64,000 bases of DNA from Rhizobium herbae (GTDB lineage Bacteria; Pseudomonadota; Alphaproteobacteria; Rhizobiales; Rhizobiaceae), in the NCBI RefSeq assembly GCF_017873135.1, contig NZ_JAGGJV010000006.1:372001-436000 (forward strand), read 5' to 3'. Below, in pieces: positions 47,936 through 55,804 of this stretch. Position numbers and translations under genes: made by a program. How positions within the stretch are numbered: the first letter of the stretch is position 1; the number at the start of each line of letters is the position of its first letter. The notes beneath the pieces were generated by a model, which saw nothing but the letters and a program-made list of their open reading frames with translations, made no database searches and was not told the origin of the DNA.

Positions 47936-48798
47936 AGATGTTTTCCCAGGCGTTTCGCCCCGTCGGCTCCAACAAGGTCGATCCCGTGCTCGTGGCCCTT
48001 TGGGTCGCCTTCATCTTGCTTGCGATCATCTGGATCATGCCCTTCCTGTTCATCGTCTTCACGTCGCTGAAGTCGAACGCGACGGTGATGGGCGCGAGCG
48101 CCTTTAGTCCCCCGACCGAACTGGCCTTCGGCAACTTCGTCGCAGCCTGGAACCGCGGCAATTTCTCGACCACCGCGTTCAACGGCATCGTCATCACATT
48201 CATCAAGGTGCCGCTGGGACTGTTCGTCTCGGCCATGGCGGCCTATGCGCTTGCCAAGGTGCCGATGCGGATGAGCAGGGCACTGTTCGCGCTCTTCGTG
48301 TTCGGCACGATGCTGCCCTTCCAGGTCATGCTCGCACCGATCTTCCGGCAGGTGAACGCCTTCGGCCTGATCAACACCTATCCGGGCATTATCCTGCCTT
48401 ACCTCGCTTTCGGCATCCCCTATCAGGTCTTCATTCTCTACGGCTTTTTCTCGGCCGTGCCGAAGGAGCTGTCGGAAGCGGCCCGCATCGACGGGGCTTC
48501 CCACTTCACCATCTTCCGGCGAATTTTCCTGCCGATTTCGCTTCCGGTTCTTTCGGCGCTGCTGATCCTGGATTTCGTCGCCACCTGGAATGAATTCGCC
48601 ATGGCCCTGGTGATCCTGCAGGATCCGCGGATGTGGACACTGCCGCTCGGGCTCATGAATTTTCAGAGCCAGTTCCAGAGCGATTACGGCCAGCTCAACG
48701 CTGCCATCATCATGACGGTGCTTCCCGCTGCCATCGTCTATCTCATGTTCCAACGCTATTTCGTCTCCGGCATGACATCCGGGGCGGTCAAGGAATAA
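47932..48798 (+). CDS. ABC sugar importer, permease (MalG/UgpE type)
   Basis: A 288-residue permease with six membrane segments. EAA loop: ELSEAARIDGASHFTIFRRI. Translationally coupled to the preceding permease by the 4-base overlap. It completes the heterodimeric channel of the ROK-regulated importer. Confidence 0.92.
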   Translation: MKMFSQAFRPVGSNKVDPVLVALWVAFILLAIIWIMPFLFIVFTSLKSNATVMGASAFSPPTELAFGNFVAAWNRGNFSTTAFNGIVITFIKVPLGLFVSAMAAYALAKVPMRMSRALFALFVFGTMLPFQVMLAPIFRQVNAFGLINTYPGIILPYLAFGIPYQVFILYGFFSAVPKELSEAARIDGASHFTIFRRIFLPISLPVLSALLILDFVATWNEFAMALVILQDPRMWTLPLGLMNFQSQFQSDYGQLNAAIIMTVLPAAIVYLMFQRYFVSGMTSGAVKE

Positions 48799-48800
48799 TC

Positions 48801-50309
48801 ATGACGCATCTCTACGATGTTTTCGAAACCCGCTTCAAAGCCCCGGCCGATAACAATCCCTATCTCGACCTGACGTTTCATGGCTATTTCAGCCAGGGTA
48901 ACCGCAAGGTTCGTGTCACCGGCTTCCACGATGGCGGCGAGGATTATCTCCTTCGCTTCATGCCCGACACCATCGGAGAATGGACCTTCGTCACCGAGTC
49001 GTCGGTCGCGGAACTCGATGGCCAGTCTGGCTCAGTCACGGTGGCGCCGGCGCGCGAGGGTGTGCATGGTGCGGTGCGCGTGCGCAATCGCTTCCATTTC
49101 GCCTATGACGACAACACGCCCTACTATCCTTTCGGCACCACCTGCTACGCATGGGCCCACCAGCCGCTGGAGATGCAGGAGCGTACGCTCGCAAGCCTCG
49201 AGATGAGCGGTTTCAACAAAATCCGCATGGCGGTGTTCCCGAAGGACTATCCCTTCAACACCAATGAACCGCTGCAGCCGATGTTCATGGAAAATGCGGA
49301 TGGCACTATCGATTTCGATCACCCGAATCCGGTTGCCTTCCGGCACCTGGAAACGCAGATCGCCCGTCTCGGCGAGCTCGGCATCGAAGCCGACCTGATC
49401 CTCTTCCATCCCTACGACCGATGGGGCTACGCCACCATGTCGGAAGAGCAGAACCTGCGTTACGTGAAATACATGGCGGCACGATTTTCGGCCTTCCGGA
49501 ACGTCTGGTGGGCACTCGCCAACGAATATGATTTTCTGCTCGACACGATCCCTGTTCAGGCGTGGGACCGCTTCTGCCACATTCTGGAGGAAAACGATCC
49601 GGCCCAGCATCTCCGCTCGATTCACAATGGCGAACAGACCATGAATTTCGATCACCGCAAGCCGTGGATCACCCATGTCTGTATCCAGAACTGGGATGTG
49701 AAGCGCACGCCGGAATGGCGCGTCGCCTACGGTAAACCCGTCGTCAACGACGAGCCGGAATATGAGGGCAACATCTGGCCGAGCTGGGGCAATATCACAG
49801 CGCAGGAACTCGTCCACCGCTTCTGGACGACCGTTTTGCGCGGCGGTTATGCCGGCCACGGCGAAACCTATGCGGACCGGGACGACCTGATCTGGTGGGC
49901 CAAGGGCGGCACCCTTCACGGCGAAAGCTGGAAGAGGATCAAGTTCCTGCTGCAGCTGCTCCAGGAAGACCGGCTTGAAGGGCTTGAGCCGATGGGGATG
50001 AACGACCAGTGGCCGTGGAGCCGGATTTCCGGCGCGCGTGACCTCGGCGGCAAGGTGGATTTCATCTATTTCGGCGAACACCAGCCGAACCAGTGGACGA
50101 CGGGGCTTCCGGCCGAAGACGGTGCTTACGAGATCGACCTGATCGACACCTGGAACATGACGATAACACCGGCAAAGCGCATTGCCGCGCACATTCCCCA
50201 TCCGCAGCGCCACGGCAACATCGTCCGTGGCGGCAAGGCAGAGGCGGCGTTCGGCATCGAACTTCCGGGCCGTCCCAATCTTGCCCTGCGCATCCGAAAA
50301 CTCGACTGA
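48801..50309 (+). CDS. DUF5060/DUF4038/DUF5605 glycoside hydrolase (GH140-like)
   Basis: A 502-residue cytoplasmic protein. The N-terminal beta domain (DUF5060-like: YLDLTFHGYFSQGNRKVRVTG, GEWTFVTES) is followed by a TIM barrel of the DUF4038 type (YYPFGTTCYAWAHQPLE, FNKIRMAVFPKDYPFN). The candidate acid/base Glu is in WWALANEYDFLL and the nucleophile Glu in VVNDEPEYEGNI. A C-terminal DUF5605-like beta domain ends the protein. Relatives include apiosidase-type GH140 enzymes. It is 2 bases after the permease gene and inside the ABC operon, so it probably cleaves the imported oligosaccharide. The linkage is unknown. Confidence 0.82.
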   Translation: MTHLYDVFETRFKAPADNNPYLDLTFHGYFSQGNRKVRVTGFHDGGEDYLLRFMPDTIGEWTFVTESSVAELDGQSGSVTVAPAREGVHGAVRVRNRFHFAYDDNTPYYPFGTTCYAWAHQPLEMQERTLASLEMSGFNKIRMAVFPKDYPFNTNEPLQPMFMENADGTIDFDHPNPVAFRHLETQIARLGELGIEADLILFHPYDRWGYATMSEEQNLRYVKYMAARFSAFRNVWWALANEYDFLLDTIPVQAWDRFCHILEENDPAQHLRSIHNGEQTMNFDHRKPWITHVCIQNWDVKRTPEWRVAYGKPVVNDEPEYEGNIWPSWGNITAQELVHRFWTTVLRGGYAGHGETYADRDDLIWWAKGGTLHGESWKRIKFLLQLLQEDRLEGLEPMGMNDQWPWSRISGARDLGGKVDFIYFGEHQPNQWTTGLPAEDGAYEIDLIDTWNMTITPAKRIAAHIPHPQRHGNIVRGGKAEAAFGIELPGRPNLALRIRKLD

Positions 50310-50319
50310 GGTACTCCCC

Positions 50320-51369
50320 ATGGCAACCGTCGAAATCTCCAATCTGAAGAAGTCCTACGGCGCCGTCCCGGTGATGCATGGCGTGGACGTTCCGATCCTG
50401 GATGGCGAATTCGTCATTCTGGTCGGTCCGTCCGGCTGCGGGAAATCCACGCTTCTTCGGATGATCGCAGGACTGGAATCCATCACATCGGGCGAGATCG
50501 TCATAGATGGCCGGCGGGTCAACGATCTGGAGCCGAAAGACCGGGACATCGCCATGGTCTTCCAGAACTATGCGCTCTATCCGCAGATGACGGTGGCGCA
50601 GAACATGGGTTTTGCGCTGGAACTTGCGGGGCGCAGCAAGGCCGACATCAAGGCGGAAGTCGACAAGGCTGCCGATATCCTGTCGCTGACACCGCTCCTC
50701 GATCGCAAGCCGGCCCAGCTCTCTGGCGGCCAGCGGCAACGCGTCGCTATGGGCCGCGCGATCGTGCGGCATCCCAAAGTTTTCCTGTTCGACGAACCTT
50801 TGTCGAACCTCGACGCGAAACTCCGGGTCAAGATGCGCGCCGAAATCAAGGCGCTGCATCAGCGTCTCAAATCGACGATCGTCTATGTGACCCACGATCA
50901 GATCGAGGCCATGACGATGGCTGACAAGATTGTGGTGATGAATGCCGGGCGCGTCGAGCAGATCGGCTCGCCGCTAGAGCTCTACGACCGCCCGGACAAC
51001 CTGTTCGTCGCGACATTCATGGGAAGCCCGGCCATGAACATCCTGCCGGCGAAAGCCAACAGGATGGGGATCACGGTCGCCGGGCTGCTAGAACTGCCGG
51101 GCCTTGCGAATGTTATGGTCGGCACGGAGATTTCCTATGGCATCCGCCCGGAAGATATCGTTATTGGCGGCGAGGGGGCCGTTCCTGTCGAGGTTCTGGT
51201 GATCGAGCCGACCGGTGCGGAGACCCATATTACGGCGCGCCTCGCCGGCGAGGAGATAACCATCGTCTCGAAGGAGCGCCTGAGCGCAAAGCCCGGCGAG
51301 ACGCTGATGGTAAGCCTTGCTTCTCCCCGTTCCCACGTTTTTGAAACCGCAACTGGTAGACGAATTTGA
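50320..51369 (+). CDS. ABC sugar importer, ATP-binding protein (UgpC/MalK type)
   Basis: A 349-residue ATPase. Walker [10 protein letters not shown] near residue 36, Q-loop VFQNYALYPQM, signature LSGGQRQRV, Walker [13 protein letters not shown] and switch VTHDQ are all present. The TOBE domain runs from about 240 (FMGSPAMNILPAKAN). It is the last gene of the importer set and overlaps a DoxX-like frame by 4 bases. Confidence 0.94.
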   Translation: MATVEISNLKKSYGAVPVMHGVDVPILDGEFVILVGPSGCGKSTLLRMIAGLESITSGEIVIDGRRVNDLEPKDRDIAMVFQNYALYPQMTVAQNMGFALELAGRSKADIKAEVDKAADILSLTPLLDRKPAQLSGGQRQRVAMGRAIVRHPKVFLFDEPLSNLDAKLRVKMRAEIKALHQRLKSTIVYVTHDQIEAMTMADKIVVMNAGRVEQIGSPLELYDRPDNLFVATFMGSPAMNILPAKANRMGITVAGLLELPGLANVMVGTEISYGIRPEDIVIGGEGAVPVEVLVIEPTGAETHITARLAGEEITIVSKERLSAKPGETLMVSLASPRSHVFETATGRRI

Positions 51370-51692
51370 CTCGCCTCGTATGCGCCGCCGCGGCATTGGT
51401 GTTTCCTGTTGCGGGGGCGTTCCGTGCCATCGGCTTTGAACCGGCGGAATTGCTTGTGATGGTTACCGGTGTCATTGAGCTTTTTGGTGGCTTGCTGGTC
51501 GCCGCCGGTTTTCTCACACGACCGGCCGCCGCAATCTGCGCTGGCCTCCTCGCAGTAACGATCTGGGTCACCTCAGCGCGGGGGTGGGGAGCAATGGAAT
51601 ATAGTGTACTTTGGACGATAGTCTGCTTGGCCATCGCCGTTCGTGGAGGTGAGAGACTGTCTGTCGACCGCACTATCCGCCGAGAATTCTAG
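51366..51692 (+). CDS. DoxX family membrane protein, probably N-terminally shortened
   Basis: A 108-residue frame with DoxX features: IELFGGLLVAAGFLTRPAAAI in the middle, and a C-terminus MEYSVLWTIVCLAIAVRGGERLSVD like that of DoxX proteins, which are usually 130-150 residues with four membrane segments. The first segment and the loop after it look shortened. The only start overlapping the ATPase stop is a TTG at 51366 without a good SD. It is either a coupled short DoxX or a remnant trapped at the end of the operon. Function in this family is poorly defined. Confidence 0.6.
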   Translation: MTRLVCAAAALVFPVAGAFRAIGFEPAELLVMVTGVIELFGGLLVAAGFLTRPAAAICAGLLAVTIWVTSARGWGAMEYSVLWTIVCLAIAVRGGERLSVDRTIRREF

Positions 51693-52051
51693 CCGCGACA
51701 AATTTTATTGAAGGCCGGTCGTTCCATACAAGGATATTTGATCGGTCAGGAGGACGTATCTTTTCTGACGGATGGCACGACATCGACCGGCTTTGTGCGG
51801 GGCGAACAGCGATTCACCATATCCTCTAGAAGAAAGTTCCATAAAAATGCTTACGCCAAAAACTGGGCTTAAGATCTGAAATAGATTGTTTTTTATTCGC
51901 AGCGGCGGTTCGATTCCTGCAGTGCGAAGGCATTGGGCTATGAAGCCGTATCGAAAATTGGTGGTGCGTGCCTGATGTATATCCCATTGACATATCCCAA
52001 ACGGAGCGTTATGTATATCATTAGTCGGGATGCAATCCGGAGGGACGTTGG
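51693..52051. other. 359-base gap before vapB: promoter and short repeats
   Basis: The stretch is AT-rich and contains no recognised gene. A 133-codon open frame on the minus strand (51705-52106) has no family similarity and crosses vapB. It holds a promoter with repeated ATGTATATC motifs just before vapB (see the separate entry), and a T-arm-like sequence at about 51903-51920 that does not make a tRNA. Confidence 0.5.
51975..52019 (+). promoter_or_regulatory. vapBC promoter with ATGTATATC repeats
   Basis: TTGACA (51987-51992), a 17-base spacer and TATGTA (52010-52015) form a good sigma70-like promoter 37 bases before vapB. ATGTATATC occurs twice, at 51975-51983 upstream of the -35 and 52011-52019 over the -10. 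The direct repeats 36 bases apart are plausible VapB/VapBC binding sites for autoregulation. Confidence 0.5.
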
Positions 52052-52282
52052 GTGGAACAGGGTGCAGTATTCCAAAGCAATCGAAGCCAAGCTGTCCGTC
52101 TTCCAAAGGCAGTCGCTTTGCCTGATGATGTGAAGCGCGTCGATATTGTCGCTGTCGGACGCACTCGCATTATCGCACCTGCTGGCGAGGTCTGGGACAG
52201 CTGGTTTGAAGGAGCGGCGGCCACATCCGACTTCATGAGTGAGCGTGATCAGGCCGCCTCGCAGGAGCGCGAGGCATTTTAA
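52052..52282 (+). CDS. vapB: VapB-type antitoxin
   Basis: A 76-residue AbrB-like antitoxin. MEQGAVFQSNRSQAVRLPKA and the downstream VGRTRIIAPAGEVWDSWF are hallmarks of VapB. The C-terminus ends QEREAF, typical of the toxin-wrapping tail. GTG start at 52052 with GGAGGGA 9-15 bases upstream. The stop overlaps the vapC start by one base (TAATG). Confidence 0.92.
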   Translation: MEQGAVFQSNRSQAVRLPKAVALPDDVKRVDIVAVGRTRIIAPAGEVWDSWFEGAAATSDFMSERDQAASQEREAF

Positions 52283-52683
52283 TGCTGAAGTACATGCTGG
52301 ACACCAACATTTGCATTTTTACGATCAAAAATCGACCACAGCATGCGCGCGAGGCGTTCAATCGTTTCCATGATCAATTGTGCATCAGCTCGGTTAGTTT
52401 GATGGAACTGATCTACGGAGCGGAAAAGTCAGCCAGTCCTGAAAAGAACCTTCCCGTTGTGGAGGGCTTCGCGGCGCGCCTTGAAGTGTTATCGTACGAT
52501 CAACCGGCAGCAAGCCATACGGGTCAATTACGAGCCGAACTGGCGCGCAGTGGAACTCCAATCGGTCCATACGATCAATTGATTGCGGGACACGCTCGCT
52601 CGCGCGGGTTGATTGTCGTTACGAATAATCGAAGGGAATTTGATCGCGTTCCCGGCTTACGGGTGGAAGACTGGACGGGCTAG
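52282..52683 (+). CDS. vapC: VapC-type PIN-domain ribonuclease toxin
   Basis: A 133-residue PIN protein. The four acidic positions are visible: Asp in YMLDTNICIF near residue 7, Glu in SLMELIYGAE near 42, Asp in GPYDQLIAGHA near 97, and a terminal Asp in NNRREFDRV near 119. The family cleaves tRNA or other RNA. The frame is complete and coupled to vapB, so this module appears functional, in contrast to the nearby parE. Confidence 0.94.
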   Translation: MLKYMLDTNICIFTIKNRPQHAREAFNRFHDQLCISSVSLMELIYGAEKSASPEKNLPVVEGFAARLEVLSYDQPAASHTGQLRAELARSGTPIGPYDQLIAGHARSRGLIVVTNNRREFDRVPGLRVEDWTG

Positions 52684-52759
52684 TCTAAAACGTTTGCTCA
52701 CCATAGCCGTCGATAGCCCCCCGATAACGTCTCTCCGTCGGCACCTACTGACGGGTCGA

Positions 52760-52782
52760 AGGTTCGTATTGGTTCAAGGCGA
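52760..52782 (+). repeat. Right copy of a 23-base imperfect direct repeat
   Basis: AGGTTCGTATTGGTTCAAGGCGA matches 44192-44214 in 22 of 23 bases, same orientation. In one frame it reads VRIGSRR, then KFSHIIWH and a stop, loosely like a ParE C-terminal fragment. It lies in the 290-base gap 52684-52973 after vapC. Confidence 0.7.
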
Positions 52783-52878
52783 AGGAAATTTAGCCACATT
52801 ATTTGGCACTGAACACGCCGCACCGAAATGGCTGATAGTTCGTTGCTCTGTCGTTATGCCATGTTGCCAGGCTTGGCC

Positions 52879-52949
52879 GCGGGGTTGTCGAGCCCCGCTT
52901 TCTCAAATGAGCGGTGAGAAAGGTCCCACACTGTTGTGAGGGACTTTCT
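52879..52949. terminator. Two terminator-like hairpins after vapC
   Basis: GCGGGG and CCCCGC (52879-52898) form a 6-base stem followed by TTTCTC on the plus strand. A second hairpin pairs AGAAAGGTCCCACAC with GTGAGGGACTTTCT (52917-52949) around TGTT, with single mismatches. They separate vapBC from the convergent oxidoreductase gene and may terminate both transcripts. Confidence 0.6.
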
Positions 52950-52973
52950 GGTGTCTAGATTTAGCGTTTCCGA

Positions 52974-54017
52974 CTACACTTCCAATGTCTCGATCGACAG
53001 ATGCGGGTCAAGCTCGCGCAGGAAGCTGTCGGCGTTGAAAATCGCGGCGGGCGGCTTTGCGCCGGTATCGCGGATGTCGCCCGACAAGATGCGCTGGGCC
53101 GCTTCACAGATGATCGGCGCCGTGACGGCGTAGATGTCCTGGCCTTGCGCGATGATCCGGCGGCGCAGTTCTCCTTGCGTGACGACGACCTCCACGGCGA
53201 AGCGCTGCGCCGAACGTCCGGTTTCATCCACGGCCCGCGGCGGAGGCGTCGATGGATCGCGTACGTCCCCTAGGGCTGCCTTGCTGAGAAAGGCGTGCAA
53301 CTCCTTCGTCCGAACGTGACGGGTGATCAGCGGCACTTCCGAAAAGGGAAGCTCGACGAAGGTCTGCTGGCCGAACGGGGCGGGTAGGACGGATACTTTT
53401 TCGACAGGAGGCTGATGCACTGGTTGCATCTGCCCGCCGCTGACGGCAAGGCGCTTCGCAGTATTCTTTTCTCCGGTGATGCGCGTGCCTTTTGTTGGGA
53501 GCCAGCTGTCGAGCGCGACGTGGATTTCGATGGTGTCGGCGTGATCCCACTCACCCATGACGGTTGCGACGAGCAAATCGGCTAGGCCGCCGTAAAAGCC
53601 CATGGCAGGGATGACGGCGACGCCTGCATCGCGGGCCGCAACCTCGTGGCGTTCGAACGTCGCCTGCACGCTCGGCTGCTCGGCCGTCACGTCCAGATAG
53701 TGGATGCCCGCCCGCAAGGCGGCGCGTACCACAGCGTCGGCCGTATCCATGAACGGCCCGGCGCAGTTAATGACCACCGCCGCGCCGGCGAGCGCCCGAT
53801 CCAGCGCCGCGTCGTCTTCCACTGCAGCTTCACGGCATTCGATGCCGCGCTCGTAATAACCCGCCTCCGCCAGCCGCACACTACTACGCCCGATCGCAAT
53901 CGGCTTGAATCCGCGCCGCAACAGTTCGGCGACGACAAAGCGGCCGGTGTGGCCGTTCGCGCCTATGACCGCTACGGGCTGTAGTATCCTGGTGATTTGC
54001 TCGTGGTTATTGGTCAT
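52974..54017 (-). CDS. Saccharopine dehydrogenase-like NAD(P)-binding protein
   Basis: A 347-residue protein. Rossmann motif PVAVIGANGHTGRFVVAELLRRG at the N-terminus, then AAVVINCAGPFMDTADAVVRAAL and HYLDVTAEQPSVQATFERHE, typical of saccharopine-dehydrogenase-like/trans-acting enoyl reductase proteins. The substrate is unknown. It is divergent from a TetR regulator with two operators in between, so it is probably the regulator's main target. Such TetR-oxidoreductase pairs often answer a xenobiotic or metabolite; that is inference. Confidence 0.8.
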   Translation of the reverse strand: MTNNHEQITRILQPVAVIGANGHTGRFVVAELLRRGFKPIAIGRSSVRLAEAGYYERGIECREAAVEDDAALDRALAGAAVVINCAGPFMDTADAVVRAALRAGIHYLDVTAEQPSVQATFERHEVAARDAGVAVIPAMGFYGGLADLLVATVMGEWDHADTIEIHVALDSWLPTKGTRITGEKNTAKRLAVSGGQMQPVHQPPVEKVSVLPAPFGQQTFVELPFSEVPLITRHVRTKELHAFLSKAALGDVRDPSTPPPRAVDETGRSAQRFAVEVVVTQGELRRRIIAQGQDIYAVTAPIICEAAQRILSGDIRDTGAKPPAAIFNADSFLRELDPHLSIETLEV

Positions 54018-54031
54018 CGCTCTCTCCTTCG

Positions 54032-54081
54032 CTACAGACCTGTCTGTAGCTAATACAACATACAGGTCTGTAGCGTGTCAA
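54032..54081 (-). promoter_or_regulatory. TetR operators and minus-strand promoter
   Basis: GCTACAGACCTGTCTGTAGC (54031-54050) is a 20-base perfect dyad around CT. TACAGGTCTGTA (54061-54072) is a second, shorter dyad with the same CTGTA arms. On the minus strand, TTGACA (54076-54081) with TGTATT 18 bases downstream makes a promoter for the oxidoreductase gene; the second dyad lies inside its spacer. Repression by the divergent TetR protein is the natural reading. Confidence 0.65.
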
Positions 54082-54121
54082 TCGGCTTTCTGCTAGAAAG
54101 GGAAATCTTGGAGATAAAGAT

Positions 54122-54718
54122 ATGGCAAAGAACACAGCGAACTCTCCCGCGTCCGGTATCAACGACGTACGGGACAGAATTCTAGCGACAGCATCGGAGC
54201 TCTTTTATCGCCGTGGCGTGCGCGCTGTCGGCGTCGATCTGGTGGTTGAAAAATCCGGTGTCGCCAAAACCAGCCTCTACCGCCATTTCGGCACGAAGGA
54301 TGATTTGATCGCCGCCTTCCTCAAGCGTGAGGACCAGGATTTCTGGAGCACTTGGGAGCGGGTGAAAGAACAGCATCAGGACGACCCCAGGGCCGAGCTC
54401 GACGCTCATTTCGAGTGGATCGGCGAGAGGGTCGGACGGGACAACTACCGGGGTTGCCCGCAGATCAACACGGCGGCCGAGTTTCCAGAAGCGGGTCATC
54501 CCGCCCGCAAGGTCGCCGAGGCCCACATGTGCGAGATGCGGCGACGCCTGAGGACCATAGCTCAGGGGCTGTCGGTTGCGGCACCTGACCGGCTTGCCGG
54601 TCAGCTCGCGGTCCTGATCAATGGCGCCTTTGTCAGCATGCAACTCTTTGAACCCGGCGAGGCAACCGGCTTGCTCCGCGATGCCGCCCATGCGCTGATT
54701 GCTGCGAGCCGCAGTTGA
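54122..54718 (+). CDS. TetR family transcriptional regulator
   Basis: A 198-residue TetR protein. HTH in YRRGVRAVGVDLVVEKSGVAKTSLYRHF. The C-terminal half (NYRGCPQINTAAEFPEAGHP) matches the TetR_C group that has a conserved GCP motif, common in regulators of oxidoreductases. The ligand is unknown. Divergent from the saccharopine-dehydrogenase-like gene, with two matching dyads in the gap. Confidence 0.92.
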   Translation: MAKNTANSPASGINDVRDRILATASELFYRRGVRAVGVDLVVEKSGVAKTSLYRHFGTKDDLIAAFLKREDQDFWSTWERVKEQHQDDPRAELDAHFEWIGERVGRDNYRGCPQINTAAEFPEAGHPARKVAEAHMCEMRRRLRTIAQGLSVAAPDRLAGQLAVLINGAFVSMQLFEPGEATGLLRDAAHALIAASRS

Positions 54719-54757
54719 TTGGGTTCACGGGCTGTTGAGTTTCAGCAGGACTTGAAC

Positions 54758-55646
54758 GGGCTTGTCGCAAATTTTCGGGCTTAACCGTATGTTGACCATA
54801 GGCATGGAAATTGCCGCTCCGAAAGTTGCGGAGCCAGCCATGATTTTGAATGCCACTGCCGAGAAGCTGAAGCGCCAGTCGAAGGACGATTTCTAAGGCA
54901 GGAATTTCGAGGCATGGCTGATTGTACAGGCGGTTGCCTGGTACCTGCGTTACCCGCTCAGCTATCGAGACTTGGAAGAGATGTTTCGCGAGCGGGGTTC
55001 GAGGTCGATCATAGTACGGTCAACCGCTGGGTATTGGCTTATGCGCCGATGATCGAGAAACGACTGCGGCAGTTTCGGCACCCGCATTGTGGCTCGGTCC
55101 GGATCGACGAAACCTATGTCAAGATCCGCGGCAAATGGCGCTATCTGTACCGAGCCATCGATAAACACGGCAATCCGGTGGATTTCCTGCTGACTGCTAA
55201 GCGCGATCTCGACGCCGCCAAGCGGTTCTTTCGCAGAATGCTGAAGGACGAGCCCCTGCTATCACCGGCAAAGATCGGGACGGACGGCGCAAATACTTTT
55301 CCGTCGGCAATCAAGACGTCAGTCGATAGTGGGTACCTGCATCCGGATCCGGTTCACTATGTCACCAAGCACCTCCAACAGAGAATCGAGAGCGACCACT
55401 TCCGGGTAAAGAAGACCATGCCCAAGATCGGCGGTTTCCAATCCTTCAAAACGGCGCGGCGGACGATCGCAGGTTTCGAAGCCATGCTCTGGCTCAAGAA
55501 GGGCTTCGGCTTTTCCGGCGGCTGGACTGTCAACGACCAGAACGATTTGCTTGCGCGCCTCTTCGGACTGCAAAAGGTTAACAAAGCATTAAAATGAAGA
55601 TGCTCAGGGGATAATCGCGCGCTCCGAAAATGTTTGCGACAAGCCC
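54758..55646 (+). mobile_element. IS6-family insertion sequence (defective)
   Basis: The ends are inverted repeats: GGGCTTGTCGCAAATTTTCGG on the left (54758) and, read inward from 55646, GGGCTTGTCGCAAACATTTTC. The length is about 0.89 kb, typical of IS6. No 8-base target duplication is visible at the junctions (ACTTGAAC against GATGACCA), which suggests later rearrangement. The transposase inside is broken. The element lies 39 bases after the TetR stop and separates that locus from the GH1 locus. Confidence 0.8.
54840..55597 (+). pseudogene. IS6-family transposase with nonsense and frameshift
   Basis: From ATG 54840 the frame reads into the IS6 N-terminus but has TAA at 54894-54896 where relatives have Lys (DFKGR). 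It then continues with EAWLIVQAVAWYLRYPLSYR. Near 54997-54999 a base is missing (ERG-FEVDHSTVNRW), moving to the frame that encodes the rest: DETYVKIRGKWRYLYRAID (first and second catalytic Asp regions) and the C-terminal DDE Glu region near HFRVKKTMPK. Two lesions make it inactive without trans help. Confidence 0.85.
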
Positions 55647-55647
55647 G

Positions 55648-55804
55648 ATGACCAGCTCAGCCCCCGTCTCGACTCGTCATTCTGAAGGACAGCCAAAGAA
55701 AGAGGTGCTGTGGCAGACTTATTGCGCCAGGATGACAAAGTTTGCCTGGGGTCGGCTCCTCCTGCTCGAAATCAAACTGCTCGGCTATGAATTTTTGTCG
55801 CGTT
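55648..55804. other. Gap between the IS and the GH1 gene
   Basis: A 157-base stretch without a recognised gene. Open frames here are continuations of antisense reading through the GH1 gene. Confidence 0.5.

Noticed and set aside
51895..51930. tRNA T-arm-like sequence (GGTTCGATTCC) in the gap before vapB
   Set aside because: The stem has mismatches, and no D-arm, anticodon arm or acceptor partner could be laid out around it; not called as a tRNA or att site.
51705..52106. 133-codon frame on the minus strand before vapB
   Set aside because: Crosses the vapBC promoter and vapB start, with no family similarity.
54914..55597. 227-codon transposase starting at ATG 54914 as an intact gene
   Set aside because: Its first 25 or so residues are out of the family frame; the real N-terminus is upstream in another frame with a stop codon, so the gene is broken.
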